From Lyophyllum atratum (lineage: Eukaryota; Basidiomycota; Agaricomycetes; Agaricales; Lyophyllaceae): a DNA stretch of 61,167 nt. A program made the translations under genes and the position numbers. Shown here in pieces: positions 56,702-61,167 of the stretch. Position 1 is the first letter of the stretch; every line of letters starts with the position of its first letter. The notes under the pieces are model-generated. The model did no database searches. It worked only from the letters and a program-made list of their open reading frames with translations, and was not told where the DNA came from. The stretch spans positions 1 through 61,167 of the forward strand of contig JACGCN010000098.1 in the NCBI GenBank assembly GCA_014905825.1, read 5' to 3'.

Positions 56702-59700
56702 ATGGCTCTCTCCGCTGTTGACCTCCAGGTACGCGGCTCTCCTCAAAAATAGTTGCACATCCTCACTTCAATTACTGCAGAGGAGGCACGAACTCGAAGG
56801 CGCACCTGACCCATTCCCCTCACTGGCGGAGCCCGCTCACAGGGCACCCAAGGCTCAACCACCTGCTGTGTTGGAGCTCAACACCGATTCGGAGTCTGCA
56901 TTTCCCGCGCTGGCCTCTTCGACTCCCGTCGCTTCGAGTGCCCCCAAGTCTGCCTGGGGCTCAGCAACCGGCCCTCGTATCAAGCCCAGTGTCGTCAAGG
57001 CGCCGGTCTTCACAGACTCGTTCACGTTGTCCGTATTGGATCTCTCCAACACAGGCAAGGATGGAAAGCCTGCTACTCTCGGAGAGGTTATGAAACAGGT
57101 CATGGCAAAATACAAGGTCAAAGTAGAGGCCTTCTGGCAACCAGAAGGCCCGCCAGACCACCTTCCATATCAAGGCGGACACGCAGAAGGAACTCGACAA
57201 GGCAAAACGCAGCCTCCTTGCACTTCTTAGTCCCGTGGTAAGGTTCTTGGCTCCTCCATCTTTACGAGTTAGACTGACCGAATGTCAGATTACCTTGGTT
57301 ATTCAAGCACCAGCGTCCACCATTGCGTCCATCATTGGTCCAAAAGGTAAGAACGAGCTATCTCCTAGATCAAGATATGTACGACTTACGCGGCTCAGGT
57401 GCTACTCTCAAACAGATCCGGGACCAGACAAGTGTCAGAGTCGACATTCCGCCAAGGGACTCTCTCCCGGTCCCCAACGGCAACGGTCATGCAAACTCAT
57501 CTATCTCTGACAAGGCAACACTTTCCTTGGACGATGACGACGAGCCTACCGTCCCAGTCACGCTCACCGGTCCTCAGCCTCTCGCATACGAAGCACAGGC
57601 ACTTCTAAACCAGATCATCTCGTCCAAAACTTCAAAGTCCACCCAACGTGTCCGGGACATTCCCCCTCATGTTTTGCCGTTTGTCGTCGCCAGGAGGTCT
57701 GCCTTTTTGGCTGCCGCGGAAGGCAAAGATGTAAACTTGGCTCTCAACTCAGGTCGCTCGTGAGATTACTGTTAGTGGCGACCGTGAAGCGGTTGTCCGT
57801 GTCATCGAGGCAATCAAGGCTACCGTCGAAGGGTTCAGCAGTAATCTCACCTCCCTTAAGATTTCGCTCCCCAAACGTCAGCATCGTCTCCTTGTTGGCA
57901 AAGCTGTGGAGGAGATTATGACCAAGACCAAGTGCGCCGTAGTTGTCGCCAGCCACGACGACCCCAGCGACGAGGTTACAGTCTGGGGCCAGGGTGCCGA
58001 TTTACCCACCGGTCTTGGAGCTGTCATGGAACGCGCCAACTCCCAGTACATCCATGAGTTCCCCCTCCCAGGACCCATTGCTACTTCAAAGCAAATCTTA
58101 ACGTACATGACGCGCATCCAGTATGCGAAGACGCTGACTGCTGGCCACGCGGGTGTTTCGGTCTTCTTCCCCACTCCAGCGGCGGTTGAGAAAGCCCAGA
58201 CTCTCAGCATTGATATTGTTGGAGAGAAGCCTGTTAGTAGATGCTGTCGTCCGGCAAATCTCAGAACTTATTGGGAAACTCATTGGCGCTACCAGGTCGA
58301 TCTCTATCGATTGGCTCATCCATCGCTTCATCACTGGCAAGAATGCGAAGAAGTATGTAAACGCTCATCATTCAGTGACTCCTCTAACCGTTATCCAACC
58401 ATGTAGGTTGAAACAATTCCACGATGCGCACAACGTCTTGGTTATCTTTCCCAATGAAGCTGCAGAGCAGTCGACGGTTGTCCTGGTTTATGATCCCCTG
58501 ACCCCTTCAGCGTCACCGTCGCCTGATGATAAGAAGAAGCACCTTGATGACGTCGAGAAAGAGGTCCTAAAGTAGCTAAGGACGCTCGCCGATGTCAAAA
58601 GCGAGACGGTCGCTGTCGAGGACACGCTGGCACGATGCTGTCGTAGGCCAAGGTGGAACTAACGTTGAATGCGTGAGTCGTCCGGTTCTTCAGCGAGCAG
58701 CAGTAGTAATCTGACTATACCAAACCGTAAGCCTGATTCGGTGAAGACAAGACTCTCTCGATCAAAGTTGGTGCCGAAGCGGGTGACCAGTCCCCTGCGG
58801 ATGTATCCTCGTCCGGGGCGCCAGCGCAGATGTCGACAAGGCTGTCAAGGAAATTCTCAAGATCGTCGAGAATGCCAAAAACGATGAGATTGTAACAGCT
58901 ACGTAAGTCGGCCGCGTTTCGCTGTTATGTCTCATAGGAAACTAAATACTTTTCGTTAGTCTACTGAATTCGACATTGACAAAAGAGTATGTGGACGTAT
59001 TGTTGGTGCGCACGGCGCTGGCGTGAACAAACTCCGCGACCAACTCGGAGTCAAAGTCGACGTTTCTGATGACGTTGACGAGAAGGAGAAGGAGGGTGGC
59101 AAGAAGAAGAAGGCCGTTCATCAGAAGTCCAAAGTCAAGGTGAGTTTAGAAGGACCATAAGAGTGATTGAAAGCTAATCTACTTACAGATCACTGGACGT
59201 CAAGAGAATGTGGAAGAGGCAAAGAGGCGAATCTTGAGCCAAGTGGAACGGCTTGTAAGTGATTCTTCCAAACTGAACCTCTTGTTCCTCATTGGCTCCA
59301 CAGGCGGACGAAACCTCTGAAGTTCTCAAAATTCCTAGCCAATATCATGCTTCCCTCATTGGTCAAGTGGCAAATATGCAATCCGGCTTGAGGAGAAGTA
59401 CTCCGTCAAAATCACCTTCCCCCGCCAATCCGCCGAAAATGGCGAGGGTAAAACAAGGGAACAACTCAAGGCTGATGAGGTTCTCATCAAGGGTGGCAAA
59501 AAAGGTGTTGCTGGTGCCAAATCAGACTTGTGGATGTAAGTCTGCCTCCAAACTGTTGGGTTCATATGCTGATACTATCGTTATAGGCTGTTGAGTTCGA
59601 GAAGGAATCCACAACGTTCTCAAGTTTACGGTCCCCAATCGTTCAGTTGCTCGCATTCTCGGCAAAGGGGGGCGCGCGTCTATCAATGAAATCAAGGATA

Positions 59701-61077
59701 CCACAGACGCTCAGATTGAACGTCGAGACGGCATCGGAAGGTGACGGTTCCATCACCAACATAACTGTCCGTGGAACCAAGAAAGCCATCAACGCTGCAA
59801 GGCCGCCATTCTTGCTATCGCTGACCAGGTTGCGGAGGAAACTACTGTGACGGTGGTTATTGAGAGCAGGTTCCACCGCACCTTAATTGGTGCTGGTGGA
59901 TGGGGCCTTAAAGAACTCGTCACACGCTGTGGGGGTCCGTCAGACCCGAAGCTCCAGGCAGGGCTCATCAGATTGTAAGTGTTTTAACTACTCTGACTGG
60001 TATTGTTAGCTCATCATAATCCAGCCCTCGGCAAGGCGAACCCTCGGACGAGGTTAAACTTCGTGGAGAGCCTACACTGGTCAACAAGCTCAAGGCTGAA
60101 CTCGAGAAGGCGGCGGCGATCCTTCGCGATCGCGTTATCCTAGGCCTGGAGATCCCTGCGGCCCAGCATCGTGCCTTGATCGGTCGGCATGGACAACATT
60201 TGAACGACCTTCAGAACAAGAGAGATGTTCAAATCCAGTTTCCAGGGTCTCGCTCCTATCACCAGTTTGGTGAGCCGGAAAATATCGCTGATTTGGCCAA
60301 CGTGGATGCGGCAAACCTCGTCAAGATTTCTGGTTCTCGAGCGGCCTGTGAGGGCACGATCGAAGAACTCAAGGTGAGCTATCCGTCCTAGCTGCCGTCC
60401 TGCCCAACTGATCAAGCGTCTAGGGTCAAGTCAAACCTCCGACACCTGAGGGTATCGTCGAGACTGTTTCTGTCCCTCTAAATACCATCACGTCATCTCT
60501 CAACAAGGCAGCTTTTTCCGTACTCTCCGTTCCATGGGCGTACAAGTTGATCAATCACAACAACCATCCAAGTCGGCTGTACCGACCAAACCTACCTCCG
60601 AGGAAGCACCGACTACCCGAATCGATGAAGCGGAGGACGAGTCTGCTCCTAAAATTCAATGGGAAGTCGTTTCGAACTATCAAGATGCGGAGGACGGAGA
60701 TTCGGCCTGGACGCTCAAAGCTCGTGACCAGCCTGGTCTGGAACGTGCGCAGAAACTGATTCAGGAGGCCATCGAACATGCACAACGCATGTCGCACGTT
60801 GGGTTCCTTACCCTGCCAGACAGGTCCGTCTTCCCGAGGATCGTTGGCACGAAAGGTGCCAACGTGGCACGCCTCCGTACGGAGACTGGCGCCGACATCA
60901 CTGTAAGCCGAGAAGACAGTACCATTGTCATCATCGGTATGTCGTCAAAGCACTTCGCATTGGTTGTGAAACTTAATATAAGTATCAGGGTCGGAGTCTG
61001 CCATCCTCGCTGCCAAGGATGCAATTGTGCGAATGGTATCCAACCCAGGTCGTCCTCAACGTCGCCACCAAGATTAG
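56702..61077 (+). CDS. SCP160: Vigilin / Scp160-like multi-KH RNA-binding protein, frame broken at many places
   Basis: Family members bind mRNA and ribosomes at the ER surface. The ATG at 56702 starts MALSAVDLQ, spliced to RRHELEGAPDPFPSLAEP. At least eight KH-type GxxG units are visible across all three frames: IASIIGPKGATLKQIRDQT, LLVGKAVEEIMTKTKCAV, GRIVGAHGAGVNKLRDQLGV, ARILGKGGRASINEIKD, LIGAGGWGLKELVTRC, ALIGRHGQHLNDLQNKRDV and RIVGTKGANVARLRTETGAD among them. The end (IVRMVSNPGRPQRRHQD) stops at 61077. The frame must shift by one base near 57132, 57757, 58236, 58572, 58585, 58620, 58661, 58737, 58806, 59366, 59610, 59740, 59800 and 60481. At each, changing one base, often in a homopolymer, restores family sequence. 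Protein conservation between breaks is high, so consensus error is more likely than decay. Confidence 0.8.
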
Positions 61078-61167
61078 CACACTACATGTTACTGCGTAAA
61101 TTACTGGGATGGAATTTGGCATACTTACAGGAATTCATTATTTACTCAGATCGAAATTTAATTAACA

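Overview
The window looks like nuclear DNA of a mushroom-forming basidiomycete (Agaricomycetes). Its protein-coding genes are dense, and nearly all are cut by 50-70 base introns with GT..AG ends. Several families are typical of that group: Zn2Cys6 factors with a fungal regulatory domain, a fungal ATP sulfurylase with a degenerate APS-kinase tail, and conserved membrane or disordered proteins without known function. Assignments rest on reading translated exons by eye. Exon ends not given explicitly are approximate. I found no rRNA, tRNA or CRISPR.

Layout. 1-7.5 kb: PEX5 (peroxisomal import receptor), a C2H2 factor, a perfect 101-bp tandem duplication and a large alpha/beta hydrolase, all on the minus strand. 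8.3-16.7 kb: MRI1 (methionine salvage), two adjacent inverted-repeat elements, a taspase-like protease and TFB4 (TFIIH). The elements fill almost the whole MRI1-taspase gap; the second ends 15 bases before the taspase start codon. 17.4-22.7 kb: CHD1. 23.3-25.4 kb: a membrane protein and a decayed epoxide hydrolase. 25.7-32.2 kb: SLU7, COG7 and SNAPC3, head to tail on the minus strand.

32.3-49.1 kb is the most unusual part. A secreted-type protein with RS repeats and a very long Gly-Gly-X tail (32311-35194, +) converges on a Zn2Cys6 factor (35320-38596, -). After RNASEH2B, a disordered protein and a PrpD-type dehydratase, a paralogous Zn2Cys6 factor (45051-48215, +) converges on a small secreted-type protein (48426-49063, -). 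The two small N-terminal domains appear related, and both genes carry a phase-0 intron just after the signal peptide. I read this as an inverted duplication of a two-gene module. Both factors also seem to use a 6-base microexon that supplies the third zinc-cluster cysteine.

49.3-61.1 kb: MET3 (ATP sulfurylase), a single-pass membrane protein, ERO1 (ER thiol oxidase) and a vigilin/SCP160 multi-KH protein. The vigilin gene has many one-base frame breaks, and PEX5 at the opposite end has three. Conserved protein sequence continues across each break, so I suspect consensus errors near contig ends rather than two pseudogenes.

Most genes are unrelated housekeeping functions: peroxisome import, transcription, splicing, Golgi tethering, sulfur metabolism and ER oxidation. 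The only apparent functional coupling is the transcription factor plus secreted protein pairs.
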